Positions 6,656 to 14,632 are shown, counted from the first letter of the stretch. The stretch is 16,962 bases of DNA from Bacillota bacterium (GCA_023436305.1 JAEZJQ010000011.1:1-16962); one strand, 5' to 3'. Numbers and translations are program-made. The notes: a model not told the origin generated them from the sequence alone.

Positions 6656-7603
6656 ATGATGAAGAAAAGTCCCGACTTTCAATACGGCGGGCAAGCGGTT
6701 ATCGAGGGAGTCATGATGCGGGGCCGGAATTGTTTAGCGGTTGCGGTCCGAAAAAATAACGGCGAGATCATTATAAAAAAAGAACCGGTGGGCTCCATTA
6801 CAAAGAAATATCCGGTGCTTAAGTGGCCCTTTATTCGCGGAATAATCGGACTTGGCGAATCGTTTGGGCTCGGAATGAAAACGCTCATGTTTTCAGCCGA
6901 TCAATATATGGAGGAAGAAGGCGAGGCCAAACTAAGCGGTTGGGAAAGCGCGCTCATGATTACGGTGGCTTTGGCTTTGACAGTGGTTTTGTTCATAATT
7001 TTACCACTGTTCGCCAGAACTTTATTGAATAAAGTTTTGCCCGGTCAATTTTGGGGTAATATGATTGAAAGCACCATCCGGATTTTGATTTTGGTGACAT
7101 ATGTCGCTGCTGTTTCATTTTTAAAAGATATCCAGCGGGTTTTCGCCTATCATGGCGCCGAGCATAAAGTAATCAACACTTATGAAGCCAAGGAAGATTT
7201 AACAGTGGACAACGCCAAAAAGCACACCACCTTTCACCCGCGTTGCGGAACCAGTTTTCTGCTGTTTGTGGTCATTATCAGCGCGTTGTTATTTTCGTTT
7301 TTAAAATATGACACCATTTGGATGCGGATGGCGACCCGGCTCGCTTTATTACCCGTTGTGGCGGGCATTTCTTACGAGATTATCAAGTTTACAGGACGGC
7401 GCCAGGATTTCTTTTTATGGCGCTGGTTAAGCACCCCCGGCTTTTGGCTGCAACGTTTGACTACCCGGGAACCGGATGACACCCAACTTGAAGTGGCTAT
7501 AAATTCACTGGTGGCCGTCCTGCAGGAAGAAGCCCCGGTGGTTGTGAGCGGGAAAGCGTATGCTCCGGAAAAAGTTGAAGTGGAACCCGCGGCAGCGGGA
7601 TAA
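6656..7603 (+). CDS. yqhQ: DUF1385 membrane protein YqhQ
   Basis: Integral membrane protein of 315 residues with the DUF1385 signature YGGQAVIEGVMMRGRN near the N-terminus (residues 10-25). Four hydrophobic segments lie at about 98-120, 137-157, 198-217 and 226-245. Between the second and third is the conserved AYHGAEHKVINTYEA, and HPRCGTSFLL begins the third. The His/Glu/Cys pattern suggests metal binding or catalysis in the membrane, but no activity is established for the family. Two ATGs are adjacent (6656, 6659): AAGAAGG at 6645-6651 is 4 nt from the first and 7 nt from the second, so translation may start at the second. The position before prfA is typical in Bacillota. Confidence 0.92.
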   Translation: MMKKSPDFQYGGQAVIEGVMMRGRNCLAVAVRKNNGEIIIKKEPVGSITKKYPVLKWPFIRGIIGLGESFGLGMKTLMFSADQYMEEEGEAKLSGWESALMITVALALTVVLFIILPLFARTLLNKVLPGQFWGNMIESTIRILILVTYVAAVSFLKDIQRVFAYHGAEHKVINTYEAKEDLTVDNAKKHTTFHPRCGTSFLLFVVIISALLFSFLKYDTIWMRMATRLALLPVVAGISYEIIKFTGRRQDFFLWRWLSTPGFWLQRLTTREPDDTQLEVAINSLVAVLQEEAPVVVSGKAYAPEKVEVEPAAAG

Positions 7604-7690
7604 GGGAAAATAGATTACAGATTAGATTGTTAACAACCAGTGATAAATAACGAATAACTAGTAACTGTCAGCTTATAAAGGGGATTTAAT

Positions 7691-8758
7691 TTGTTTGATA
7701 AGTTAATTGCCATCGAAGAGAAGTACCATGAATTAAGTGTCCAGCTCAGTGATGCGAAAGTCATTGCCGATCAACCGTTGTTTCAGAAATTGGCGAAAGC
7801 ACACGCTTCTATTAGTGAGTTAGTGGAAACTTATCAGGAGTACAAAAGGACCAAGGCGGATCTGGCGACGGCCAAGGAAATGCTGGAGGAAGAAACCGGG
7901 GAAGCGGCTACCCTGCTCAAGGCGGAGATTGACCAGTTTGAAGCGGAAGAAAACCGTCTCACCGAGAAACTTAAACTATTATTGCTTCCCAAAGATCCGA
8001 ATGATGAGAAAAACGTAATTATGGAAATCAGGGCGGGAACGGGTGGCGAAGAAGCCGCTCTGTTCGCTGGGGATTTATTCCGGATGTATTCGCGTTACGC
8101 CGAACTCAAAAATTGGCGAATGGAAATTTTGAGCACCAGTGATTCCGATTTGGGTGGTTTTAAAGAAATTGTCTTCATGATTGAAGGAGATCAGGTTTAT
8201 AGCCGGTTGAAATATGAAAGTGGCGTACACCGGGTTCAACGGGTGCCGGAGACTGAAGCCGGCGGACGGATTCACACTTCCGCAGCCACGGTGGCGGTGT
8301 TAATCGAAGCCGAAGAGGTTGATGTGAATATCAATCCCAATGATTTACGGGTGGATGTTTTTCGGGCCGGCGGCCACGGTGGGCAATGCGTCAACACCAC
8401 TGATTCGGCGGTTCGAATCACCCATCTTCCGACAGGATTGGTGGTTACTTGTCAGGATGAAAAATCACAACTGAAAAATAAAGATAAAGCCATGAAAGTA
8501 TTGCGCGCCCGTTTGCTGGAAAAGTTTCAATCCGAGCAGCATCAGGAGGTAGCCCAGGCCAGGCGTGATATGGTGGGTTCCGGTGATCGCAGCGAACGAA
8601 TCCGGACCTATAATTTCCCCCAAAATCGTCTGACCGACCACCGGATTAATCTCACTTTGTACCACCTGGATTCGATCATTGAGGGCAACCTGGACGAAGT
8701 GATTGAACCGTTAATCACCGCCGGGCAGGCCGAACGATTAAAGAATGTGGATCAATGA
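7691..8758 (+). CDS. prfA: Peptide chain release factor 1
   Basis: RF1 recognises UAA and UAG stop codons in the ribosomal A site and triggers peptidyl-tRNA hydrolysis. The 355-residue protein has the normal length. The codon-reading tripeptide is P186-E187-T188 (PxT type, which marks RF1 and not RF2, where it is SPF). The catalytic GGQ loop is G230-G231-Q232 in GGHGGQCVNTTDSAVR. The N-terminal helical domain MFDKLIAIEEKYHELS is standard. The start is TTG, with AAAGGGG about 7 nt upstream. The 88-bp gap behind yqhQ contains AT-rich repetitive filler but no clear terminator. prmC overlaps the stop by 4 bp (ATGA), which indicates translational coupling with the enzyme that methylates this GGQ glutamine. 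Confidence 0.97.
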   Translation: MFDKLIAIEEKYHELSVQLSDAKVIADQPLFQKLAKAHASISELVETYQEYKRTKADLATAKEMLEEETGEAATLLKAEIDQFEAEENRLTEKLKLLLLPKDPNDEKNVIMEIRAGTGGEEAALFAGDLFRMYSRYAELKNWRMEILSTSDSDLGGFKEIVFMIEGDQVYSRLKYESGVHRVQRVPETEAGGRIHTSAATVAVLIEAEEVDVNINPNDLRVDVFRAGGHGGQCVNTTDSAVRITHLPTGLVVTCQDEKSQLKNKDKAMKVLRARLLEKFQSEQHQEVAQARRDMVGSGDRSERIRTYNFPQNRLTDHRINLTLYHLDSIIEGNLDEVIEPLITAGQAERLKNVDQ

Positions 8759-9648
8759 ATATGTCAATCAACGAACTTAGCATCGGCGCCATCCTTACCA
8801 AAACCATCCCTTTTTTGGAGGGAAAGAAAATTTCCAATCCCCGGTTGGAGGCGGATTTGCTATTGGCCAACGTCTTGAATCTGCCACGGGTAAAATTATA
8901 TTCTGAGTGGGATCGGCTCCTGACTCCCGCTGAGGTTCAAAACTATCGGGAATTGATTGTAAAGCGGGTTCAGGGTTGGCCGTTAGCCTATATAACCGGG
9001 AAAAAATCTTTTTTAAGCTGGGATTTTACAGTTACACCCGCCGTCTTGATTCCCCGGCCGGAGACGGAACTTTTGATTGAGATTGTTCATGAAATGGGAC
9101 GTGCCCTGACGGTCGAAAAACAGACAGAGATTCAAGGGATTGATGTGGGAACAGGGAGTGGCGTCATCGCCATATCGTTAGCAAAATTGCTTCCGGGAAG
9201 CACTTGGCATGCTGTGGATATTTCCGGAGAGGCAATTGAAGTCGCTCAAGAAAATGCTATGAATTTGGGAGTTGCTTCCCGGATTGAATTTATAACGGGG
9301 GATTTGCTGGAGCCGTTGCTTCGGAATTCAGCAACTTCACGGAAGTTCGATCTCATCGTCGCTAACCTGCCCTATATCCCCAGCTCCGAGATTCCATTAT
9401 TGCAAAAAGAAGTTCAACAAGAACCCAAGTTGGCTTTAGACGGTGGGAACGATGGTTTGGAGCTGTTTCGCCGGTTATTACCTCAAGCGCTTCAATTATT
9501 AGCGGATCATGGCGCCATTGCCTTGGAACACGGCCACGATCAACGGCAGGCTTTGGAAAACATACTGGCGGAATCCGGTTTGTTTACCTGTCAATCATTG
9601 AAAGATCTCGCCGGAATCGACCGGGTTTTGGTTGCAAAGCGGGGATGA
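8755..9648 (+). CDS. prmC: Peptide chain release factor N5-glutamine methyltransferase
   Basis: PrmC (HemK) transfers a methyl group from SAM to the Gln of the GGQ loop in RF1 and RF2. The 297-residue protein has the helical N-terminal domain, SAM motif I GIDVGTGSGVIA (about residues 128-139), VDISGEAIEVAQ as motif II, and the substrate-Gln motif N204-L-P-Y207 in place of the commoner NPPY. The first ATG overlaps the prfA stop as ATGA; a second in-frame ATG at 8761 gives MSINELS and is possible. Directly behind prfA is the standard place. hypA begins 6 bp after the stop, an unusual neighbour. Confidence 0.95.
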   Translation: MNMSINELSIGAILTKTIPFLEGKKISNPRLEADLLLANVLNLPRVKLYSEWDRLLTPAEVQNYRELIVKRVQGWPLAYITGKKSFLSWDFTVTPAVLIPRPETELLIEIVHEMGRALTVEKQTEIQGIDVGTGSGVIAISLAKLLPGSTWHAVDISGEAIEVAQENAMNLGVASRIEFITGDLLEPLLRNSATSRKFDLIVANLPYIPSSEIPLLQKEVQQEPKLALDGGNDGLELFRRLLPQALQLLADHGAIALEHGHDQRQALENILAESGLFTCQSLKDLAGIDRVLVAKRG

Positions 9649-9654
9649 AAACAC

Positions 9655-9996
9655 TTGCATGAGATGGCGTTAACCGAAAAGATCTTAAATATCATTCTCC
9701 ATGAAGCCGAAGCGCATCAGGCCAAGAAAATAACTAAGATCGGGATTTTGTTGGGAGAGCTTTCGGGAGTAGTCAGCGATTCAATGGAGATGTATTTTGG
9801 GTTGATCGCCAAGGGGACTATTGCCGAAGGGGCGATTTTGGAATTTACTAAAGAAAAGGCCCGTTTATATTGCAATCAATGTCAATCCGAATATACTAAA
9901 GACCCTGGTGATTATCTCTGTCCAATTTGCGGCAATCTCGGGAGATTTACCGATGTTGGGCGGGAATGCCTGGTTCAGAATATCGAGGTGGAATAG
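9655..9996 (+). CDS. hypA: Hydrogenase maturation nickel metallochaperone HypA
   Basis: HypA binds Ni(II) at its N-terminus and passes it, with HypB, into the large subunit of [NiFe] hydrogenases. The 113-residue protein starts MHEMALTE; His2 is the essential nickel ligand, which fixes the start at the TTG at 9655, because the ATG three codons later would remove it. A zinc knuckle is formed by C73-X2-C76 and C88-X2-C91. GGGG about 10 nt upstream, inside the end of prmC, serves as ribosome site. It is 6 bp from prmC and 3 bp from hypB, so these are almost certainly cotranscribed. Confidence 0.95.
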   Translation: MHEMALTEKILNIILHEAEAHQAKKITKIGILLGELSGVVSDSMEMYFGLIAKGTIAEGAILEFTKEKARLYCNQCQSEYTKDPGDYLCPICGNLGRFTDVGRECLVQNIEVE

Positions 9997-9999
9997 ACG

Positions 10000-10656
10000 A
10001 TGGAGATTAAAGTTGAACAAGATGTTTTTGAGAACGAACTAAAACTCGCGGAACAAAACCGGAAGCTATTTGAGGAGAAGGGTTTGATGGTGGTTAATTT
10101 GCTGGCCGCTCCCGGCACCGGCAAGACCAGCCTGATTAAGAGCACGGCTCATTTGTTGAAAGTTCCCACCGCCGTTATTGAGGGAGATCCCGCCTCCAGC
10201 ATTGACACCGATAAACTTAATTCCATGGGGATCCCCGCTTTTCAGATTAATACCGAAGGAGGTTGCCATCTGGAAGCGCCAATGATCGTCAAGGCGTTAT
10301 CGGAATTCAAATTGGAACCAAAAACACTGTTATTCGTTGAAAATGTTGGGAACCTAATTTGCACAGCCTATTTTCCACTGGGGGAAGCGTTGCGGGTTCT
10401 CATGCTGAGTGTGGCCGAAGGCGATGACAAACCGTATAAGTACCCTGATATCTTCCGGGAAGCGGATGCGATTGTATTAAATAAGATTGATCTGAAACAA
10501 CATGTGGAATTTAACGGCGACTATTTTTATAAAGGAATTAAAGCACTGAATCCCAAGGCCCATATATTTGAAGTTTCCTGTAAAAACGGGAACGGCGTCG
10601 AGAGTTGGGTTAATTGGTTGGCAGTGAAAGCCGCCACATTTTGGGCGAAAAAATAG
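10000..10656 (+). CDS. hypB: Hydrogenase nickel incorporation GTPase HypB
   Basis: SIMIBI-class GTPase whose GTP-dependent dimerisation drives nickel transfer with HypA. The P-loop is A37-P-G-T-G-K-T43; the metal site at the dimer interface is C89-H90 (in GGCHLEAP) together with C121 (in NLICTAY, where many homologues have Pro instead of Thr after the Cys); the guanine-specificity motif is N161-K-I-D164. There is no His-rich nickel-storage tail at the N-terminus, so it is the short 218-residue form. GAGGTGG within the last codons of hypA lies 8 nt before the ATG. A terminator follows 70 bp downstream, separating it from hypCDE. Confidence 0.95.
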   Translation: MEIKVEQDVFENELKLAEQNRKLFEEKGLMVVNLLAAPGTGKTSLIKSTAHLLKVPTAVIEGDPASSIDTDKLNSMGIPAFQINTEGGCHLEAPMIVKALSEFKLEPKTLLFVENVGNLICTAYFPLGEALRVLMLSVAEGDDKPYKYPDIFREADAIVLNKIDLKQHVEFNGDYFYKGIKALNPKAHIFEVSCKNGNGVESWVNWLAVKAATFWAKK

Positions 10657-10725
10657 GACGCCCGAATCGAATCCTGTTTTCAGGAAAGTGTTTAATAATT
10701 GACAATTTAAATAGTGAGTGAATGG

Positions 10726-10750
10726 AAAGGGCCGAGATTCGTCCCTTTTT
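10726..10750 (+). terminator. Rho-independent terminator after hypB
   Basis: AAAGGG (10726-10731) pairs with CCCTTT (10743-10748), and across one mismatch CGA (10733-10735) pairs with TCG (10739-10741). The T run extends to 10750. It ends the operon that began at rpmE, or attenuates read-through into hypC. Confidence 0.65.
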
Positions 10751-10887
10751 GTATAATCGCGTCAAATAATGGATACTTCATTCCAAATTCGATATCATTC
10801 CGTTAATGATGGTGGTACGACTTAGGACATGGCGTCCTTGAGGAAGAGTCCAATCCGGAAATATAATGGTGGAGAGGGGGACTACTG
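10751..10887 (+). promoter_or_regulatory. hypC leader region with several possible hairpins
   Basis: The stretch between the terminator and hypC holds an inverted repeat ATCATT (10794-10799)/AATGAT (10805-10810), then a stem AGGAC (10824-10828)/GTCCT (10834-10838) with a 5-nt loop. GTCC recurs at 10848-10851 and could pair with the same GGAC, giving two exclusive folds. TGGTGG occurs on both sides (about 10810 and 10867). GGAGAGGGGG (10871-10880) is a strong ribosome site for hypC. No riboswitch class is recognised. TATAAT at 10752 lacks a -35 and overlaps the terminator tail. Confidence 0.35.
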
Positions 10888-11106
10888 ATGTGTCTGGCGG
10901 TACCCGGCGAGGTCGTTTCGATTGAAAACGGGCGAGGCGAAGTGGATTTTTTTGGTGTTAAACGATTGGTGGATCTCCGATTGGTGGAAGAGGTAAGTAT
11001 CGGGGATTATGTTTTAGTGCATGCCGGTTGTGCGATTCAGGTCATCCCTCCGGAAGAAGCCCTGGAGACTAAGCGATTATTTGAGGAAATGATGAGTTAT
11101 GAATAA
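10888..11106 (+). CDS. hypC: Hydrogenase assembly chaperone HypC
   Basis: Small chaperone (72 residues, HypC/HybG/HupF family) that, with HypD, carries the Fe(CN)2CO unit and then guards the hydrogenase large subunit during metal insertion. It begins MCLAVPGEV; Cys2, exposed after Met removal, is the iron- and HypD-binding residue, and Pro6 is conserved. GDYVLVHAGCAI is the usual beta-barrel strand, although Phe is commoner at the position of this second Cys. A strong GGAGAGGGGG lies 7 nt before the ATG. It overlaps hypD by 8 bp, so the two are translationally coupled. Confidence 0.95.
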   Translation: MCLAVPGEVVSIENGRGEVDFFGVKRLVDLRLVEEVSIGDYVLVHAGCAIQVIPPEEALETKRLFEEMMSYE

Positions 11107-12160
11107 TAATTTAACCGGTTTGGCGCGCCGGGTGCAAGATGAATTTTTGGATATGAACTGTACCTTGATGGAGGTTTGCGGCACCCATACCAATGTCATT
11201 CGTAAAGCCGGAATCCACCGGCTATTGCCGCCGGGGGTTAAGTTATTATCCGGGCCGGGTTGTCCGGTTTGTGTTACCGGGAGCGGTTTTATAGAACAAG
11301 CCATCGCTCTCAGCCGCCGTTCCGGGGTAACCATCACTACTTTTGGGGATTTGTTAAAAGTACCCGGGAATCATGGTACTTTAGCGGTCGCTAGAGCGGA
11401 AGGCAGCCGGATTCGGGTGGTTTATTCACCATTGGATGCGGTTGAGCTTGCCCGGGTTCATCCGGAGCGAGATGTGGTTTTTTTAGGAGTCGGGTTCGAA
11501 ACGACGGCTCCGGCCATTGTCCTGGCTGTAAAAGAAGCTTGGCAAACCGGGTTAAAGAATTTTTCGGTATTGCCGGCGTTAAAGATTTTAAATCCGGCGC
11601 TTCGGACTTTGCTGGCAGATCCCGGTTTGCGGTTGAATGGTTTGATTGCGCCGGGCCATTTGAGCGTGATTACCGGATCCGATTCGTTGGCTTTTGTGCC
11701 CAAGGAATTCCATTTGCCTACGGTAATCACCGGGTTTCAAATGGAGGAGATTTGGACGGGGGTGGCCGCGCTCTTAGCACAGATTAAAACCGGGGCCGCC
11801 TGGTTGGAAAACTGTTACACCAAGGTGGTTTCCGCTGAAGGCAATCAAATTGCCCAGAGAATCGTCAATGAGTTTCTGGAACCCGAGACGACCGAATGGA
11901 GAGGCTTGGGGTTTGTAGCCGGTTCCGGATTCGGTTTTAAGGAAAAATACCGGGAGTTCGACGCCAGAATCCGTTTTGAATTAGAGGATATAAGTTCCCA
12001 GGAACCACCGGGTTGCCGGTGCGGCCAAATTATTTTGGGAAAAGCCGAACCTGAGGAATGCGGACACTTTGGCTCAGCCTGTACACCGGATCACCCCATC
12101 GGGCCATGTATGGTTTCCAGTGAAGGTGTATGTGCCGCGCATTATTATTACCGGGCTTGA
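11099..12160 (+). CDS. hypD: Hydrogenase iron-sulfur maturation protein HypD
   Basis: Scaffold on which CN and CO are placed on the active-site iron before transfer through HypC. The 353-residue protein has all family motifs: C27-G-T-H30 (iron-binding Cys), GPGC55PVC58 (redox-active thiols), GFETTAPA, and the C-terminal [4Fe-4S] region with C306, C308, C321, C328, C337 and C345 (GPCMVSSEGVCAAHY). It overlaps hypC by 8 bp. The 172 bp that follow before hypE have no recognised feature apart from a short TAAAGT/ACTTTA pairing near 12250-12270 and a T-rich stretch. Confidence 0.96.
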   Translation: MNNNLTGLARRVQDEFLDMNCTLMEVCGTHTNVIRKAGIHRLLPPGVKLLSGPGCPVCVTGSGFIEQAIALSRRSGVTITTFGDLLKVPGNHGTLAVARAEGSRIRVVYSPLDAVELARVHPERDVVFLGVGFETTAPAIVLAVKEAWQTGLKNFSVLPALKILNPALRTLLADPGLRLNGLIAPGHLSVITGSDSLAFVPKEFHLPTVITGFQMEEIWTGVAALLAQIKTGAAWLENCYTKVVSAEGNQIAQRIVNEFLEPETTEWRGLGFVAGSGFGFKEKYREFDARIRFELEDISSQEPPGCRCGQIILGKAEPEECGHFGSACTPDHPIGPCMVSSEGVCAAHYYYRA

Positions 12161-12332
12161 AAATGGGTGCGCGTCGTGAAGCGTAGGGCTTAGAAGAGTT
12201 TAGAATTGGTGTATTTGGGTCTTCCGTCTGGTTTATAAACGTTGGCGTAAAGTTCTGCTTTCGACTTTAGTCTGTCGGTTCTTACCTTTTAACTTTTCTT
12301 TTTTATTTTTTTGGACAGGGGGTTCGCCCGAT
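12161..12332. other. Intergenic gap between hypD and hypE
   Basis: A 172-bp stretch with no ORF that I trust. It contains a 6-bp stem TAAAGT/ACTTTA around 12250-12272 and a T-rich tract just before AGGGGG, the ribosome site about 10 nt upstream of hypE. hypD and hypE are usually tightly linked, so this spacer is longer than expected. Confidence 0.4.
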
Positions 12333-13352
12333 ATGAGTGTAAAGCCGGTTCGAATTCGGCTGGCGGAAGGCGGCGGGGGAGAGGCCACCGCGAATTTAAT
12401 TAAACAAGTGTTTTGGTCCCGTTTTAATCATCCGGAATTGCGAAAAGGGAATGACGCGGCGGTTTTGGAAAATCCGGGCGGCAATCTGGTGGTTACCACC
12501 GATTCATTTGTAGTCTCTCCCTGGCGGTTCCCCGGCGGTGATATTGGCAAACTGGCCGTCTGTGGGACGGTGAACGACTTAACCATGATGGGAGCTATTC
12601 CGCTTGGTTTAACATTGGGCTTTATTATCGAGGAAGGGTTTGAAATCGAATTTTTAGAGCAGATTGCCGAATCTATCGCGGCCACTGCGAGTGAGGCGGG
12701 GGTTCCGGTAATCGCGGGGGACACCAAAGTCGTCAATCAAGGGGCCGCTGACGGAATTTTTATCACTTCCGGCGGTGTGGGCACTGCGAACCCGGAAGTA
12801 CGGCTGGGCGGGGAAATGGCGAGAAACGGAGATCAGGTAATAACCACCGGGACTGTGGGGGATCATGGGGCGGCAATTTTACTGGCCAGAGGCGAAATGG
12901 GTCTGATGAGTGATCTGTGTAGTGATGTGGCTCCGCTCAATCAATTGCTCATTCCTCTGGTACAAAAATTCGGCCGGGGAGTCAGAGTATTACGGGACCC
13001 CACCCGGGGTGGCCTGGCCACCACTTTGAATGAAATCGCCAAGCAGTCGCAAGTGAGCATCCGGCTTTATGAAAAGCAGATCCCGGTGGACCCCCGGGTG
13101 CTTGGTATGACCAGTTTGTTGGGTCTTGATCCTTTATATCTGGCGAATGAAGGCAAGGCCATCATGATTGTGGAACCCGGGATCGCCGGAGAAATCGTTA
13201 ATTGGCTCCACCAAACCCCGTTGGGCAAAAATGCCCGGATTATTGGTGAGATTAGTTCGCTGCATCCGGGGTTGGTCAGCATCCGGAATGAAATCGGCGG
13301 GGAACGGATTTTAGTGATGGGCAGCGGTGAACATTTACCCCGGATATGTTAA
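12333..13352 (+). CDS. hypE: Carbamoyl dehydratase HypE
   Basis: HypE receives a carbamoyl group from HypF on its C-terminal Cys and dehydrates it with ATP to a thiocyanate, the source of the CN ligands of [NiFe] hydrogenase. The 339-residue protein (PurM/AIR-synthase fold) ends exactly in HLPRIC with C339 as the last residue, as required. The ATP-binding segments GGDIGKLAVCGTVNDL and VIAGDTKVV are present, as are TGTVGDHGAA and DPTRGGLATTLNEIA. No hypF is seen in this window, although HypE depends on it. It follows hypD by 172 bp and may have its own promoter. Confidence 0.96.
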   Translation: MSVKPVRIRLAEGGGGEATANLIKQVFWSRFNHPELRKGNDAAVLENPGGNLVVTTDSFVVSPWRFPGGDIGKLAVCGTVNDLTMMGAIPLGLTLGFIIEEGFEIEFLEQIAESIAATASEAGVPVIAGDTKVVNQGAADGIFITSGGVGTANPEVRLGGEMARNGDQVITTGTVGDHGAAILLARGEMGLMSDLCSDVAPLNQLLIPLVQKFGRGVRVLRDPTRGGLATTLNEIAKQSQVSIRLYEKQIPVDPRVLGMTSLLGLDPLYLANEGKAIMIVEPGIAGEIVNWLHQTPLGKNARIIGEISSLHPGLVSIRNEIGGERILVMGSGEHLPRIC

Positions 13353-13450
13353 AATGGATTAAAAGAATTTAATTTCGGAGGATCAAACCGTTTTTCAAAG
13401 AGTATTGGCACAACTCGATAAAAATTGTCATAGGAACGGAGGTGCTTCGC

Positions 13451-14548
13451 TTGAAACACTGGAGATTGGTATTGGCTGCGGTGATGATCGCCGGGTTATC
13501 CCTGGCGGTAGTGGGTGTAAAAGCAGTTGCGTCCAATGACTTCGTTCTTTTTTTACAAAAAGACGATCAGCAAAAAACATTGTATATTGTGAAGGAAGAT
13601 GGTTCGGATTTACAAACCATCATTAACGGCAAGGAAGTCATTACTTACGAGGCCGGACGGCATCTGCTGATTTATAGCGATCGGAAACTATATGAATATG
13701 ACCCGGAGAAATCAGAGACAAAATTAATTACCAGTTTTGGCAAAGACGTAGATTTTTGTTACGCTTTCGCCATGAAACCCGCCGGACCCGATCAAGCGCT
13801 GGTGGTGACCGGCAATCAATATAGTTCGTTTTTGCGTTGGTACGTGTTGGAATTTTCAGATGGAAGCTTGCGAAAGATTGATCCGCCCTTTGATTCGCTG
13901 CCATCCGGTAAATCAAGCGAGTATAGCCCGGATGAAAACGCGGAGGCCGTCATTAAAAGAACATCGTTTGGCAATCGTTTTGAACTGCAAATTAAGGAAA
14001 AAGTGGCGGGAAGAACCAGTACCATCTGGACATTGCCGAAAGAGATGACGATTTTGCCGGCGTATCCTGTTTGGTCGCCCAATTCCCGGACGGTGGCCTT
14101 TTACGGTAAGGATTTAAAAGAGAAAGAGGGCTTTAATGGTTCTTATTCCCTATATATATTCGACTTGGATCGGAAGGAGTTAATTCTAGTCCAGGAACAG
14201 GTTTTTTCCATTACCCGTTTTATCAATAAGGTGGAAATGGGAGAATTTCGTCCGGATTGGTCCGGCGACAGCAAGTATTTAATCGTGGAATACCAGCCTT
14301 TCGGATTGCCGACGGAAAGTTCCGTTTTACGATATGAGTCAGGTTCCGGCCGAAAAGTATTCTTAAATAATAGCCGGGGTGAAAAGCAATACCCCTCCTG
14401 GTCGCCATCGGGGGAGTGGATATCATTCCTGTCCAGCCGCGAGGGGAAGGGATATCAGTTGTATGTAATGGATTCAAACGGCGGATCAGTAAATCGATTA
14501 TCGCCACCGGCCGGAATTACCGAATGGGCCAAGTGGTTGCAGTTATAA
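13451..14548 (+). CDS. Secreted TolB-like beta-propeller protein
   Basis: A 365-residue exported protein of unknown function. A signal peptide MKHWRLVL followed by a hydrophobic core ends at AVA-SN near residue 28, a typical signal-peptidase I site. The mature part shows repeated WD40/TolB-type blades: LYIVKEDGSDLQTI, PVWSPNSRTVAFYG, RPDWSGDSKYLIVE, PSWSPSGEWISFLSS with LYVMDSNGG, consistent with a six-bladed propeller. No enzymatic domain is visible. The start is the TTG at 13451, because GGAGG (13438-13442) lies about 8 nt before it; the in-frame GTG at 13442 overlaps that site. Between hypE and this gene there is no terminator, but there is no functional link to hydrogenase either. The gene ends 10 bp before a strong terminator. 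Confidence 0.8.
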   Translation: MKHWRLVLAAVMIAGLSLAVVGVKAVASNDFVLFLQKDDQQKTLYIVKEDGSDLQTIINGKEVITYEAGRHLLIYSDRKLYEYDPEKSETKLITSFGKDVDFCYAFAMKPAGPDQALVVTGNQYSSFLRWYVLEFSDGSLRKIDPPFDSLPSGKSSEYSPDENAEAVIKRTSFGNRFELQIKEKVAGRTSTIWTLPKEMTILPAYPVWSPNSRTVAFYGKDLKEKEGFNGSYSLYIFDLDRKELILVQEQVFSITRFINKVEMGEFRPDWSGDSKYLIVEYQPFGLPTESSVLRYESGSGRKVFLNNSRGEKQYPSWSPSGEWISFLSSREGKGYQLYVMDSNGGSVNRLSPPAGITEWAKWLQL

Positions 14549-14557
14549 TTAACCTAA

Positions 14558-14592
14558 AAAACCGCCTTCAATAAACTTTGAGAGGCGGTTTT
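14558..14592. terminator. Bidirectional rho-independent terminator
   Basis: AAAACCGCCT (14558-14567) pairs perfectly with AGGCGGTTTT (14583-14592). The A run on the left and T run on the right allow it to work on both strands, ending the propeller gene rightward and the glycosyltransferase gene leftward (past the MITE-like element). Confidence 0.85.
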
Positions 14593-14632
14593 GGTTATTT
14601 CGGGGTAATTATCCTTTACATTTACCGGAAGT

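Noticed and set aside
7604..7690. Repeat-like words (TAACAAC, TAACGAATAACTAGTAACT) before prfA as a possible repeat array
   Set aside because: The units are irregular and short, without constant spacing; it looks like AT-rich filler rather than CRISPR or a tandem repeat.
10699..10725. TTGACA at 10699 as a -35 element for hypC
   Set aside because: There is no -10-like hexamer 16-18 bp downstream, and the position lies before the terminator at 10726-10750.
11458..11787. Open frames on both strands within hypD
   Set aside because: hypD has all family motifs in its own frame; the others are shadows caused by codon composition.
13376..13450. A GGAGG at about 13377-13381 suggesting a small gene between hypE and the propeller gene
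   Set aside because: No start codon lies at a suitable distance; the frame there only begins with GTT and runs out of frame into the propeller gene.
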